Shown: piece by piece, positions 47,136 to 57,586 of the stretch
Numbering within the stretch: the first letter of the stretch is position 1
How the letters are laid out: each line of letters begins with the position of its first letter
Origin: Perognathus longimembris pacificus
Taxonomy: Eukaryota > Chordata > Mammalia > Rodentia > Heteromyidae
NCBI RefSeq assembly: GCF_023159225.1
Contig: NC_063184.1
Span: 14,125,528-14,189,527 of the forward strand
Direction: 5' to 3'
DNA: 64,000 bases
Program-made: the position numbers and the translations under genes
The notes under the pieces: model-generated
What the model saw: only the letters and a program-made list of their open reading frames with translations
What the model was told of the DNA's origin: nothing
Database searches by the model: none

Positions 47136-47257
47136 GCAATTATACTTCCTTTGAGACTTGGACAATGAAAATCAAAGAAGTTACTCTAAGATGCAGTTGA
47201 AATCTATTTCCGCATTCAGGTGTTGATAGTTTTTCTGTTTTATATAATTTTTAAGAG

Positions 47258-47760
47258 TTTTCTATATTTTTTGTTATTATAAAGGTGATGTACAGAGGGG
47301 TTACAGTTACGTAAGTCAGGTAATGAATACATTTCTTTTTGGATAATGTCACTTTTCCCCTCACTCTCTTCCACTGTTTTCCTCTGCACCCGTCTCCCCC
47401 CCCTCAGGTTGTAGCTCATTTTCTACATAGTGTCCAGTGCTGCATTTGCTCACCCTTTGTCTCTCCATTTCTGTGCCTTCTGCCCTCCCAAAGACAGATA
47501 AATGAGCAAACAAGACAAGAAGAAAAGGAAAAGAGCAACAAAGGGATAAAACCCTCGTTTCCATTTCCTGGATATTTTATAGAATTTCCTGGTACTCTTT
47601 TCTGTGTTCTATTTATTATTTTACATTTTCCCATTTTATATTTTTTAATATCTTTAACCATACCAAGAGGTTTCGATTATATGTAACAGTTTGTGAGTAC
47701 AATGCATCTTGATCACTATCACCCCTTTTTATCCATTTTAAATAAAAGGGATTTATAATA
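47258..47760 (-). mobile_element. L1 3' untranslated region fragment
   Basis: Antisense: aaggtgatgtacagaggggt tacagttacg, then about 450 nt including acaatgcatcttgatcac. Confidence 0.75.
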
Positions 47761-48820
47761 ATATCCTTTTACCCTACCCCTCTGCATTCTAAATTCCTTG
47801 CATTTAAGAGGCTCATTTCATATATTTGTCTAACCACATCATTAACACTTGAAAAGCATTAAAAGATTTCTTTTTGGTAACCTTTTACACATTTATATGC
47901 ATGGATGTTTGTACTGAGGTAGGTAGGGAAAAATTGTGTGGCTTTGATAATGGTGCTCTATTTAATATATGCCAAGGGCTATATGAGCCATGCAAGTTTT
48001 GCCATTAGAGATGAGCTGGTAATTATAAAGTAGAGAGTACTCATGTAGAAATTACCACAGTCTCCAAAAATGTGAGTTTTCCACTTTTTATCTTTACCTC
48101 CCCCCCACACCCATAAGTTTCTTTTGAATGGAGAGTAAGTACCATGGGTATAAAGATAGGAATTTACTAGCATGTCTGCTCTCCCTCCTTTAGAGTCCCA
48201 TACTTTCACATCTAATTGGGGGAAATCACCTGTGTAAAATGACTGTGACCATAGCCGTCACCCCCATACGTTAGGAGTATTGTGGGGACTGCTCAGCCAT
48301 CTGGACATAGGCCTGGATTCTTAGCAATTCATGTTTCAGTCACAATTTGTTTTTCAATTATGGACATTTCTTTCCAGTGAAAGCTGTTTCACATGTATCT
48401 TCTTACTGTAAAATCACCCTAATTCAAACTAATTGTGGGGAAGGCATGCCTGAACATGTGAGCTCATTACATCCTGTCCTCCTGAAACCCACGTTCCTCA
48501 TGACTATAGTGTTTCTAAGTGGAGATATCCCCAAGACTACTGTGGTTAGTAGATGGGTTTAAAATCAGAACCATCCTTTACATGACATGTATGTTATTGT
48601 GTGGAGTTTCTCTCCTTTGGGCGAAGAGTGGAGGTTCATTTTTATGTTCCTCTGTATGTTTTTCCCCCATTGACAAATACAACTCCATGCATTTATTGTG
48701 TCCGAACATGTTCTGAAATGTTTGTATACCATGAAATGGTCAGATACAATGAATGAATGTATGATTACTACACAGTTATTTTGTGGTGAGAACACTTAAT
48801 AGCCACTCTTCACATCTGTC
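47761..48820. other. unique intronic sequence
   Basis: Apart from possible ancient L1-derived AT-rich sequence at its left edge, nothing recognised. Confidence 0.45.
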
Positions 48821-48836
48821 AAGAATGTAATATATG

Positions 48837-49052
48837 GGGGCTGGGGATATGGCCTAGTGTCAAAAGAGCTTGCCTCGTATGCATGAGGCCCTGGGTTCAA
48901 TTCCCCAGCACCACATATACAGAAAACGGCCAGAAGTGGCGCTGTGGCTCAAGTGGCAGAGTGCTAGCCTTGAGCAAAAAGAAGCCAGGGACAGTGCTCA
49001 GGCCCTGAGTCCAAGGCCCAGGACTGGCCAAAAAAAAAAAAAAAAAAAAAAA
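48837..49052 (+). mobile_element. IDL-Geo dimeric SINE, young copy
   Basis: Complete, uninterrupted A-tail of about 25. Duplication aagaatgtaatatatg at 48821-48836 and 49053-49068, possibly extending through the following ggggct. Confidence 0.98.
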
Positions 49053-49068
49053 AAGAATGTAATATATG

Positions 49069-49185
49069 GGGGCTAGGTGTGGTATAGGTGTGGTGGCGCA
49101 TGCTTGTAATCCCAGTACTTCAGCAGTAGAGAATAGGAACCATGACGTTAAGACCCTGTCTCAAATAAGCAACAACAAAGAAAGC
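49069..49185 (+). mobile_element. single B1-like SINE
   Basis: gtggtggcgcatgcttgtaa...aagaccctgtctcaaataag; CA/GAA-rich tail. Confidence 0.8.
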
Positions 49186-49256
49186 ACAGTATATCTTATT
49201 AAGTAGAGTTTCTTTAAAAGGATCCCCCTTTTTACATGATTGATTTACTGTATTTG

Positions 49257-49340
49257 GGGGGAGGGAATGGTTCAAGGGATCAAACGCAGGATGTACCTAC
49301 TGGGCAAGCGCTTTGCTACTGTGCTACAACCCAGCCCCCC
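49257..49340 (-). mobile_element. ID-like monomer
   Basis: gatcaaacgcaggatgtacc...ctactgtgctacaacccagc, tRNA-like. Confidence 0.75.
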
Positions 49341-50181
49341 ATCATAGATTTACTTAGTAAGAATTTTCTTTAGGAGTGGGTACCTTCAATTTTGTCTGTG
49401 ATCAAAATGATCATGGATTTCAAACTGATGAAGGCCAAGTACCCTGAGCCTTATTGTTGTTTGTAAACTAGACTTAAGATAGATGCCAAAATATAAAACG
49501 TTGGCAACTTTAATACTCTTTCAGACCATGTGTTTTTTTCCCCTTCTGTTACTCAATTAAACTCAAGAGTGGAAGTTTCCCCTTGTCAGTTAATGCTTCT
49601 GGAAGCTGGAGGAGCAAAAGATAGACTTAGTGAGCTAAAACCTGATGGACAGTAAGGTTTGACAAAGCTACAGGATGCAAAAATAATAATAAATTATGTA
49701 CCATGGTTCATAACAGATGTACAGCTATAGAAGTACGATTTCATAAGTTATAAATCTATACTTACTGAGTTCTTTCACATTTATCCTTCACATTGGCAAT
49801 AGTCATTTATTTGTTCATGGGACAATTTCTTATTCAGTACCTTATTCCCTCCTGTAATGAATGAATATGTATGTAATGAATGGCGTATATAATGAATAAA
49901 GAGGTTATATAACATGCCTAAGTTTTGCTCTGCTAATTCTTTGTTGAACTGTGGGAGTACAAGTTTGTATACACTGAGGTTCAAGGCATATGAAATAATC
50001 AAATAGGCCACTGGATAATAGCAGAGTAGTCAAGACCATTTTCCAGTGGAAAATGCTAAGAGGGTAAATGAGATGGCTTTGCTTGTCCTTACCACCTGGA
50101 GAAGAATCTTGACTCATGCCGCTGATTGCTTATTGCTGCTTGGTTTCTTTGGGGGGAGAGGAGACTAGAGTTGGGTACCTG

Positions 50182-50188
50182 TACTAAT
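50182..50188 (+). promoter_or_regulatory. branch-point motif of the intron before exon 4
   Basis: tactaat, close to the ideal TACTAAC, with the presumed branch A at 50187, 27 nt before the exon. It may compensate for the purine-interrupted tract that follows. Confidence 0.6.
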
Positions 50189-50213
50189 CGTGTGCCTTGT
50201 GGTTACTTCGCAG

Positions 50214-50346
50214 TCAAACAAAGTGCCCGTGGTTCAGCCCTCCCACGCCGTCCACCCCCTCACCCCCCTCATCACCTACAGCGACGAGCACTTTTCTCCT
50301 GGATCTCACCCATCACACATCCCGTCAGATGTCAGCTCCAAACAAG
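50214..50346 (+). CDS. LEF1: LEF1 coding exon 4 (central regulatory region, start)
   Basis: 133-nt exon read from TCA, phase 0 at its start and phase 1 at its end. It encodes 44 codons beginning S-N-K-V-P-V-V-Q and ending S-S-K-Q. The acceptor ends ttacttcgcag. A near-perfect branch motif, tactaat, sits at 50182-50188, but the tract between is U/G-mixed rather than pyrimidine-pure. The donor is CAAG|GTGAGA. LEF1 binds CTTTGWW sites through its HMG box and recruits beta-catenin or TLE co-repressors in the nucleus; this exon opens the context-dependent regulatory region. The T-P at codon 17 (50262-50264) and S-P at codon 28 (50295-50297) fall at positions equivalent to human T155 and S166, the reported NLK phosphorylation sites. 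One residue differs from the human sequence as I remember it: S-S-K-Q here, N-S-K-Q in human. Intron retention would meet TAG at 50364. The LEF1 assignment, rather than TCF7L2/TCF7L1/TCF7, rests on the S-D-E-H-F-S-P-G-S stretch and the following exons. Confidence 0.97.
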
Positions 50347-50842
50347 GTGAGAACCCTGGCCTGTAGGCCTCGTTTGCTAATTGTGGAGCCCATTCTCCCA
50401 TTTCATTGCTCAGGAGTTCTTTAGAAACCCATGAGACTCAGTCATTGGTGCTTTTAATTCTTCAGGATTAAAAGCAGAAGAGCCAAGTTAGGGCCATCTC
50501 CAAGTGACAGCTCTGAAAAGCCACAAAGTATACTAAGGTGTTTATTGTACAAATGGACCAATAATAATTGAATTGTGTGCAGTTATTTAACCATGAAGAG
50601 TCACTTTCTCACCTTGTCATCGGGGATACATTCCAAGGCCCCCCGCCTACATTGGATGGACTAAAACAAGGCAGAGTACTGAACCTTCAAATGGATTCCT
50701 TTCCTCCCATAACTAAGTACTTAGCACAAATCATGGCTATAACTTTTGGTGGTTTGAGGTGAGACAGCAAAACTAGAACAACTTGTATTTTCCTTCTTCA
50801 GAATTTCACAGGTAGGTGATACATTTTTATCCTGGAATTCCA

Positions 50843-50846
<4 letters not shown>

Positions 50847-50888
<42 letters not shown>
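50847..50888. repeat. (GT)n microsatellite
   Basis: About 21 uninterrupted units, 500 nt after exon 4. Confidence 0.98.
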
Positions 50889-50890
<2 letters not shown>

Positions 50891-51061
50891 TTGAAGACAG
50901 TGCCTATAAAACCTGGGTAGTAGACCAGTTGGTAAGATAATCTAGATACCTAGTAAGTGACTTTAATGGGTGGAGATGGCATAGAACCACGGCCAAAGGG
51001 ACAGTTTATATGTCATACGGGGACCAAAAGGATAATACCCAATTGAACACCAAACTAAATT

Positions 51062-51186
51062 TTTGTGTTATTTCCAGTTAGGCACCAAAAAGTGGGAAGT
51101 GGAGCTATGGCTCAAGTGGTAGAGTTAGCATCTTTTAGTGGAAAAAGTTAAAAGAGACAGCACTCAGGGTCTGAGTGCTGTCACAG
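51062..51186 (+). mobile_element. B1-like-Geo SINE, Geo half and linker only
   Basis: ttaggcaccaaaaagtggga and ggctcaagtggtagagttag, no B1-like head. Confidence 0.8.
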
Positions 51187-51410
51187 TGGATGGATGGATG
51201 GATAAAGAGACAGACCAGTCACTTAAGATAGATGTTTCCAGATTGGCCTGTTTATGTCCTCCATCCCAGTCATTCCTCCACCTTGTTTTGTTTGTCAAGA
51301 ATAAGAATCTTCAGAGAGCAAGTGGTAGGGCAGGAAAGTATGATTGGGGGTGGGGGTGGGGGTCTTAGGAAGTAGACTGAGTATGAGAAGTAAGATAAGT
51401 AATAGGATGT

Positions 51411-51490
51411 TAAGGTTGAGGGTGTGGCTTGCCTAGTAAGTGGCAGCCCTGAGTTTGACTCCCTAGCCGGCCCCTCCCATACACAGAAAC
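51411..51490 (+). mobile_element. ID-like fragment
   Basis: gtgtggcttgcctagtaagt and ccctgagtttgactccctag. Confidence 0.6.
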
Positions 51491-51868
51491 ACACCAAGTG
51501 TTATTTTAGTCACGATGCCTTTTACTGTTTATTTGGTATCTGCAGGGGGAAACGTGACACAGGCAATTTAGTGTGCGGTACAGTCTTAGCCTAGGATCTG
51601 AGCTGGAATATACATCTGGGAACCATAAAGATGCGGATGACAAATATAGATTTAAAAGTCTCAAACAGCTAGCAAAAAGAGCTCAGCAGTGTATTTTATT
51701 TAGTTTTTTTTTTAAGTATTTATTTACTTTACAATTAAATAGTGCTTTCTGTGTCCTAGGTCTTGTTTTTGAAGCACTTTGAAGTATTCGCTATAAGATG
51801 ACAAATCATGGTTCAGTTGGTTTTCCTCCTAAGAATTCTAGGACAATTCAGTTTTTAAAAACACACTT

Positions 51869-52080
51869 GGGGGCTGGGAATATGGCTTAGTGGTAAAGTG
51901 CTCACCTTGTATACATGAAGCCCTGGGTTTGATTCCTCAGCACCACATATATGGAAAAAGCCGGACGTGGCATTATGGCTCAAGTGGTAGAGTGCTAGCC
52001 TTGAGCAAAAAGAAGCCAGGAACAGCGCTCAGGCTCTGAGTTAAAGCCCCAGGACTGGCAAAACAAACAAACAAACAAAA
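51869..52080 (+). mobile_element. IDL-Geo dimeric SINE
   Basis: Complete; (CAAA)n tail; aaaaacacacttg flanks it in slightly altered form on both sides. The last sense SINE before 63 kb. Confidence 0.94.
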
Positions 52081-52167
52081 ACACACACTTGTAACTCTGT
52101 TTTCATCTCAACTGCTCTCCTGAGCGAGTTTTGCCTGCTTATAATTTATATTCTTTTTTTTCTTTTT

Positions 52168-52347
52168 GTGTCAGTTATGGGTCTTGAACTCTGGGCCTAG
52201 GCACTGTCCCTGAGCTCTTCAGCTCAAGGCTAGCATTCTACCACTTGAGCCAGAGTGTTACTTCTAGTTTTCTGGCTTTGAACCCTGATCATAAAATCTC
52301 AGTCTCTTGAGTAGCTATGATATAGGCATGAGCCACCAGTGCCCAGC
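52168..52347 (-). mobile_element. B1-like-Geo SINE, internally deleted
   Basis: Antisense; the linker between Geo and the B1-like half is absent. Confidence 0.9.
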
Positions 52348-52440
52348 ATATCCTTGCCTTTCAAACTTAGCTTGTTTGTTTGAATCTACAGAAGTACCAA
52401 GAAGGGATGAGTGGCAGGACCTGAGGTTCCTTGCTTGCAT

Positions 52441-52482
52441 TTTCTTTTCTTTCTTTCTTTCTTTCTTTCTTTTTTTTTTTTT
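52441..52482. repeat. (TTTC)n / T-rich SINE tail
   Basis: About eight ttct units then a T-run. Confidence 0.95.
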
Positions 52483-52707
52483 GTTGGTCATGGGGCTTGA
52501 ACTCAGGGCCTAGGTCACTGAGCTGTTTTGCTCAAGGCTAGCGCTCTACCTCTTGGAGCCACAACAATTCCACTTTTGGTTTCAGGGGGTTAATGGGAAA
52601 TAAGAGTCTCACACACTTGCTTGCCTCAACTGGCTTTGAATCACAATCCTCAGCTCTCAACCTCCTGAGTAGCTAGGATTGTAGGCATGAGCCACCAGTA
52701 CCAGGCT
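52483..52707 (-). mobile_element. B1-like-Geo dimeric SINE
   Basis: Antisense, complete to gagccaccagtaccaggct. Confidence 0.94.
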
Positions 52708-53287
52708 TGCTAGCAGTTTCTTAAGACTGACTTGGTTTTGGTTTTTTAAAACTTTGTGACTGTTGCTCAGACAATATCTGTGCTTGTTTTAATATAAAGG
52801 TCCTGTTTTTAATTATACATTTGTTCTGAGCTTTAGGCACTACTGTGGATATGCAAACTTTTTTGGTTTAAAAGCACTTGCTCATTTACATGGTACTGAG
52901 TATATATAAGTCCATTTATGTACTTTCTTTCCCTCCACCCTGAAAAATAACTTTATTTGCTTTTTTAATTTTCTTTCTGCTGCCTTCTTTTGGTGATGTA
53001 TAATGTAGCTCAGCTAGTTAGAGTGCATGGGGGTCTCTGAAGCCAAAGTTGCTGATTCAATGTTCCTAGTAGGCCAGTCAGTTTTGCCTAGAAAAAAAAT
53101 GGGGAGAGGATGTGGCAGAAGAGAAAAATAGCACATCCAATACTTTAACTCTAGGCAGAACTATTCAGTAAGTATAAATTAGCTTTGAAAGCCTTTCTCC
53201 TTTCTGGAAAAATTAATTCAGATTGTTTTCCCATTAACAATCACATCAGATTCCACCTCCCTTTCCTCCTTTCTGAAATTTAAGTTT

Positions 53288-53732
53288 TGCTGGTCATAAG
53301 GTTTCAATTCAGGGCCTGGTCCGCTATCCCTAAGCTTTCGTGCTCAAGGCCATGTCTCTTATTTCAAGGGTTTGTGTTTTTTTTTTTTTTTTTTGGCCAG
53401 TCCTGGGCCTTGGACTCAGGGCCTGAGCACCATCCCTGGCTTCTTCCCACTCAAGGCTAGCACTCTGCCACTTAAGTCACAGCGCCCCTTCTAGCCGTTT
53501 TCCATATATGTGGTGCTGGGGAATCGAAATGAGAGCTTCATGTGTAGGAGGCAAGCACTCTTGCCACTAGGCCATATTCCCAGCCCCTATTTCAAGGGTT
53601 TTTGTTGTTTGTTTGTTTGTTACAGTTCAGTGGAGATAAGAGTCTTAGGGACTTAACTGTTCAGGCTGGCTTTGAACTGTGATCCTCAGATCTCAGCCTC
53701 CTGAGTAGTTAGGATTACAGGCATGAGCCACA
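53288..53732 (-). mobile_element. B1-like-Geo SINE split by a nested insertion
   Basis: Host parts 53288-53373 and 53588-53732 join across the insertion. Confidence 0.93.
53374..53587 (-). mobile_element. IDL-Geo dimeric SINE nested in another SINE
   Basis: Perfect 14-bp duplication tatttcaagggttt at 53360-53373 and 53588-53601. Confidence 0.97.
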
Positions 53733-54882
53733 TGACCTACATTTATAGCAGTTACATAGAACTTTTTAAATCTCTTAAAGCTGTGCTGAGCAGATGTTGG
53801 AGACACGGGAGGTAGGAAGGCACACACTGAGAAATCTTTGCCAATAGAATCTTGGGTTCATATTCTGCCTCTGGAATGAGCTAAGCCACACCATGTACCT
53901 TTGTGCACATGCAGAGAGGTTGGTGATACGGGTCAGTATGGGTAACATGGTAGCCAGTGAATTCACAACCACAGAGTGTTACACTTCAGAATGAGTGCTT
54001 GCCCCTGCGTATGAAAATGGCCTTCTAAATCTATGCCTAGCTGTGTGAAGCAACCATTTTTTCCCTTCCCTTCAGAATCTTTCCTCCCCAAATATCTTAG
54101 ATCTTAAGTATGTACATTTTACATGTCATGCATTTATTGTCTCCTTTTCCTTTTCCCTATGTACCCAAGGTAAAAATGTTTTTTTGGAACTAGGATTAGG
54201 TGGTTTATTTTTCACAGTCAGAGGCAGGGTTCCTCTTGAGGAGTGAGAGTTTGAGAAACAATTGGGGCACACTCTTTCCTCAACTCGGTTCAGTGACATG
54301 ACTAATCCAGAACGGCGTGACCTTGGGGCCTGGAGGACTGGGCTTGATGAAGAGCTTAGTCAGAGCTGCAGAGGCAGGCAGAGACTAAGTGAATCTTATC
54401 AAGTGTGACCACTGTGAGGCCTGAGATGATTCCTAATTAATCTCCAATCCTCAGGGGTGTCACATTCCCCAAATCTACGTGTCCAATAGGGAATCAGCAA
54501 TGTACCTAACCCCAGGCCCTGTGGGGCAGGCCATTGTGGAGGAAGGGCACCATTGTCCATCCAAACACCCATCCCCCATCCCCTTAACCACAGTGAAACC
54601 AGAAGGGCAAAATAAGTCACTTAAAAATCGTACTTTCCTGACTGTTTCCTTGGTAGCATGTTTGTTCCTACAGGAATTTCTCCAGATCCATTATCTGAAG
54701 ACCCAAATGTTGGAATCCTCAGGAAAGCTCACACACTTGATATCTGTTCATTGGATCTAATGAATAAATGGTTTCTGGATCCTGAGTCTGAATGACCCCA
54801 AATGTTATATTGCTTGTCTGTTGTTCTGCTAATTGAACGTCCTGGAGCTCTGAAAAATCACTTGTTTGTTCTTTTTTAACAG
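53733..54882 (+). other. LEF1: unique sequence before exon 5
   Basis: Repeat-free 1.15 kb leading into the acceptor of exon 5; no additional exon-like ORF with splice sites found. Confidence 0.55.
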
Positions 54883-54973
54883 GCATGTCCAGACACCCTC
54901 CAGCTCCTGACATTCCCACCTTTTACCCTCTGTCTCCGGGTGGGGTAGGACAAATCACCCCACCTCTCGGCTG
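54883..54973 (+). CDS. LEF1: LEF1 coding exon 5
   Basis: 91-nt exon whose first two bases complete a Gly codon with the last G of the previous exon. It then encodes 29 codons from M-S-R-H-P-P-A-P to T-P-P-L-G and leaves TG for the next exon, which supplies the G of a Trp codon. The acceptor is strong (ttgttcttttttaacag) and the donor is CTG|GTAAGA. The peptide is rich in Pro, Gly and aromatic residues without predicted secondary structure, as expected for the flexible central region between the N-terminal beta-catenin-binding domain and the HMG box. The L-S-P-G-G-V-G-Q stretch has counterparts in all vertebrate TCF/LEF proteins; P-A-P-D-I-P-T-F-Y is the LEF1 version. Retaining the intron would give an in-frame TAA directly after the Trp codon. 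Confidence 0.97.
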
Positions 54974-55536
54974 GTAAGACCCTTTTGCGACCTCCAGCCA
55001 GGCGTTTGAATATATTGCCTTTCCTTTTCCCTTTGTGGGACCTGTGAGCACAGGGAATGATGACACTTGCGGAGGGGAGGAAAAAAGTTCACATCAACAA
55101 GCAAGGTGCTAACTTTATTTCATTTCAATTTAAAAGATTAAAAAAAGAAATACAGACTTTGAAATGGATTAAATCCGTTCACTAATATGTGTAGAAAATG
55201 ACTGTGTAGCACTTGCTTTGAAGCTTATAGTTTTATGGATTCAATTTGTGGCTTTGGGCACTTGCTATGCCTGTATAAAGTTGAGCTTAGAGTGGTTTTT
55301 TTCTTTCTTCTAGCTTTTCTTTTTCTTCTTCCTTTAAAAAAAAAATGCCGAACTTAAGACTTTTGAAACATGGATTTAGACACATGGAATATTTCCTTTT
55401 GCAAAGCTAATGACATAGAATTGGAGAGAAATCCAATAAAATACAAGTTCCTTTTGAAGGTTAATAAGCATCCAGTTCCATGACAGAGATGCAAAGCACT
55501 GATGTGGGGGCTTTTTGTTGTTTTTGTTGTTGTTTT

Positions 55537-55762
55537 GTGCCAGTACTGGGGCTTGAACTCGAGGCCTAGGCATTGCCCCATTGCTTTTTCACTCAAGGCT
55601 GGTGTTCTACTACTTGAGCCACAGCTCCACTTCTGGCCTTTTTGGTGGCTAATTGGATATGAGTCTCACAGACTTTACTGCTCAAGCTGGTTTCAAACTG
55701 CCGTCCTCAGACCTCAGCCTCCTAGGTAGCTAGGATTACAGGCATGGCCACTGATGCCTGGT
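55537..55762 (-). mobile_element. B1-like-Geo dimeric SINE
   Basis: Antisense; (TTG)n tail at its left edge. Confidence 0.94.
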
Positions 55763-56474
55763 TGGAGAGACTTGTCTTTTCTTTGAAATCCAAATATTAA
55801 TATTCTTTTTTTTGGTGAATGTTTTTTAATTATAAAGGGAAAGAAAATATGGGAAGAAAGAACAATTGGGTATAATGTAGGCTGTCTCCACCATTTGATA
55901 ATTAGCATGCAGCTTTCCTTTGTCTGACTCGACACTGTCTCCATTTTTCCCTCCTCATTTCTCCTTCCTGGAAACAGAGCTGCCTCTTGAGCAAACCTTC
56001 TTCTCGCTTCCATTTGGCTTGCTGTTCCCACAGCCCACATGCCAGGGCCCAGCTTTACCTAGACTTCTGACATGAGTTCTTCAGGAAGTAAAGGCCACCC
56101 TGCCATGAGAATTCCAGCCTGCTTATTCTCACCCTCTGGCTCTCTCACTTTTTCTCACTTTAACACTTGAATCGCAGTCAGTCCCTGGATTTAATTATTT
56201 GCACACTTTCAAACCTAGATCCATTATTCTGTGGGAACTTAGCTACTTGGGGAGGAACATTCCCTCAGCAAATTGCATCTGGTGACTGGAAATAAAGTGC
56301 ATAGAGGAAAATTGAGCTAGAGGAAGAACAAGGGAAAGATGGGCTGCTTAGGTGGCAAAAAAACCCACATTTCTCATGCATTGGTCTCATGTCCTGACTA
56401 ACACGTGTAAACAGTGGGGGGGGGGGTACAGTGTTTCTGAACTGTTTTTATGTAACTATAAACTTTGTTTGTTT

Positions 56475-56705
56475 GTGCCAATACTGGGGGTTGAACTCAG
56501 GGCTTAGATGTTGTCCCTCAGCTTTTTTGCTCAAGGCTGGTGCTCTACCATTGGGGTACCACAGCTCCACTTCTGGCTTTCTGGTGGTTAATTGGAGCTA
56601 AGAGTCTCACAGACTTCCCTACCCCCGCTGGCTTTGAACCATGATCCTCAAATCTCAGCCTCCTGAATAGCTAGGATTTAGCAGCATAAGCCAATGGCAC
56701 TTGAC
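56475..56705 (-). mobile_element. B1-like-Geo dimeric SINE
   Basis: Antisense; small insertion (ggggtaccac) in the Geo half. Confidence 0.93.
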
Positions 56706-56860
56706 TATAAGCTATGTCCTCCTTTCTTCCCTTCTCTGAAGTTGCCAAAGGTTCAGATAAAGAATTCACTAAGCTGCTTCTCTAAGGGGGATGTTTCACC
56801 ATTGTTGAGCCTATATTACATCCTTATAAGCCTCCCCCCACCCCCGCCCTTCCCCTCCCC

Positions 56861-57085
56861 AAGTCCTGGGCCTTGAACTCTGGGCATGGGCATTGTTCTA
56901 GAGTTGCTTTTATTCAAGACCAGTATGCTCTACCACTTGAGCCACTGAGCCACAACACCATTTCCGCTTTTTGAGTAGTTGATTGGAGATAAGAATCTCA
57001 CGGACTTGGCTGCCTGGGCTGGCTTCAAACCACAAGCCTCCCAAGTAGTTAAGGATTACAGGCATAAGCCACCAGCGCCCCGGCT
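56861..57085 (-). mobile_element. B1-like-Geo dimeric SINE
   Basis: Antisense; duplicated gagccactgagccac; ends 296 nt before cassette exon 6. Confidence 0.92.
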
Positions 57086-57251
57086 CTCTAAACCATTTTT
57101 TAAGTGCAAAGCATTAACATGGCGGGGAGACTGGAGGAGTAAAAGACAAATCATTGATGGACTGTTGACTTTCCAAGTTAAGTCTGAGGGGGATTTTTCT
57201 TCATGTAAACAGGGGCTTCCGTGGGGTGGGAGGGTGAGGAAGGGAGAGGTA

Positions 57252-57276
57252 CCTGTGTGAAGAAATGGCTGTGGTG
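57252..57276 (+). promoter_or_regulatory. UG-rich intronic tract upstream of cassette exon 6
   Basis: Contains ctgtgtg and ctgtggtgtgtc about 105-130 nt before the exon. CELF-family proteins bind UG-rich RNA, and CELF2 is known to act on intronic sites on both sides of LEF1 exon 6. The motif is seen; binding in this species is inference. Confidence 0.45.
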
Positions 57277-57381
57277 TGTCTTATACTCCCACAAGCTTCC
57301 CTCTTCTCCCCGTGCCAAACTGACTGCTGGTTGGTTACTCGTGTTTTATCATTGATGGGTTCCTCTCTTCTGTGACCTCAG

Positions 57382-57465
57382 GCAAGGTCAGCCTGTATAT
57401 CCCATCACGGGTGGATTCAGGCAACCCTACCCATCCTCACTGTCAGTCGACACTTCCATGTCCAG
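57382..57465 (+). CDS. LEF1: LEF1 coding exon 6, in-frame 84-nt cassette exon
   Basis: 84-nt exon (28 codons' worth, same phase at both ends), so inclusion or skipping leaves the frame intact. It encodes Q-G-Q-P-V-Y-P-I-T-G-G-F-R-Q-P-Y and ends with T-S-M-S plus the first two bases of an Arg codon. In human and mouse this is the exon skipped in one LEF1 isoform; it forms part of the context-dependent activation region, and its inclusion rises during T-cell maturation and activation through CELF2. The acceptor is pyrimidine-poor and broken by purines close to the AG (cttctgtgacctcag), typical of a regulated exon; the donor AG|GTAGGT is moderate. UG-rich stretches lie about 100 nt upstream (57252-57276) and about 100 nt downstream (57569-57586). 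That this animal regulates the exon in the same way is inference. Confidence 0.96.
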
Positions 57466-57568
57466 GTAGGTGGAGGTGGAGGCCAAGTCGCTCTTTTTGT
57501 GCTTGCATCTTGTGCTCCCTGCTTGCCTCCCAGCCAGCTGGCTAAGAAGGTGTATAACCCAGCCACTG

Positions 57569-57586
57569 CGTGTGTGTGTATGTGTC
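57569..57586 (+). promoter_or_regulatory. UG-rich intronic tract downstream of cassette exon 6
   Basis: gcgtgtgtgtgtatgtgt, starting 103 nt after the exon-6 donor and followed by ctctctgcag, a decoy-like 3' splice site. A good candidate for the downstream CELF2-responsive element known for this exon. Confidence 0.5.

Larger units (their letters stand above)
1..50213 (+). other. LEF1: LEF1 intron upstream of exon 4 (probably intron 3), 3' part
   Basis: I found no sequence resembling the preceding exon (the Y-S-S-Y-S-G-Y-I-M-M region) on the + strand, so the whole stretch is treated as one long intron whose donor lies before the window. It ends at the acceptor ...cttcgcag (50213). It is about one third interspersed repeats, listed separately. 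No transcription-unit evidence of any other gene was found inside it. Confidence 0.85.
50347..54882 (+). other. LEF1: LEF1 intron 4
   Basis: 4,536 nt, gtgaga...aacag. It holds a (TG)n, an ID-like fragment, one sense IDL-Geo and three antisense SINEs, one of them carrying a nested IDL-Geo. The last 1.1 kb before exon 5 (53733-54882) is repeat-free, and I see no further motif in it. Confidence 0.93.
54974..57381 (+). other. LEF1: LEF1 intron 5
   Basis: 2,408 nt, gtaaga...cctcag. Three antisense B1-like-Geo SINEs; unique sequence at 54974-55536, 55763-56474 and the last 300 nt (57086-57381). A UG-rich stretch at 57252-57276 precedes cassette exon 6. Confidence 0.93.
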
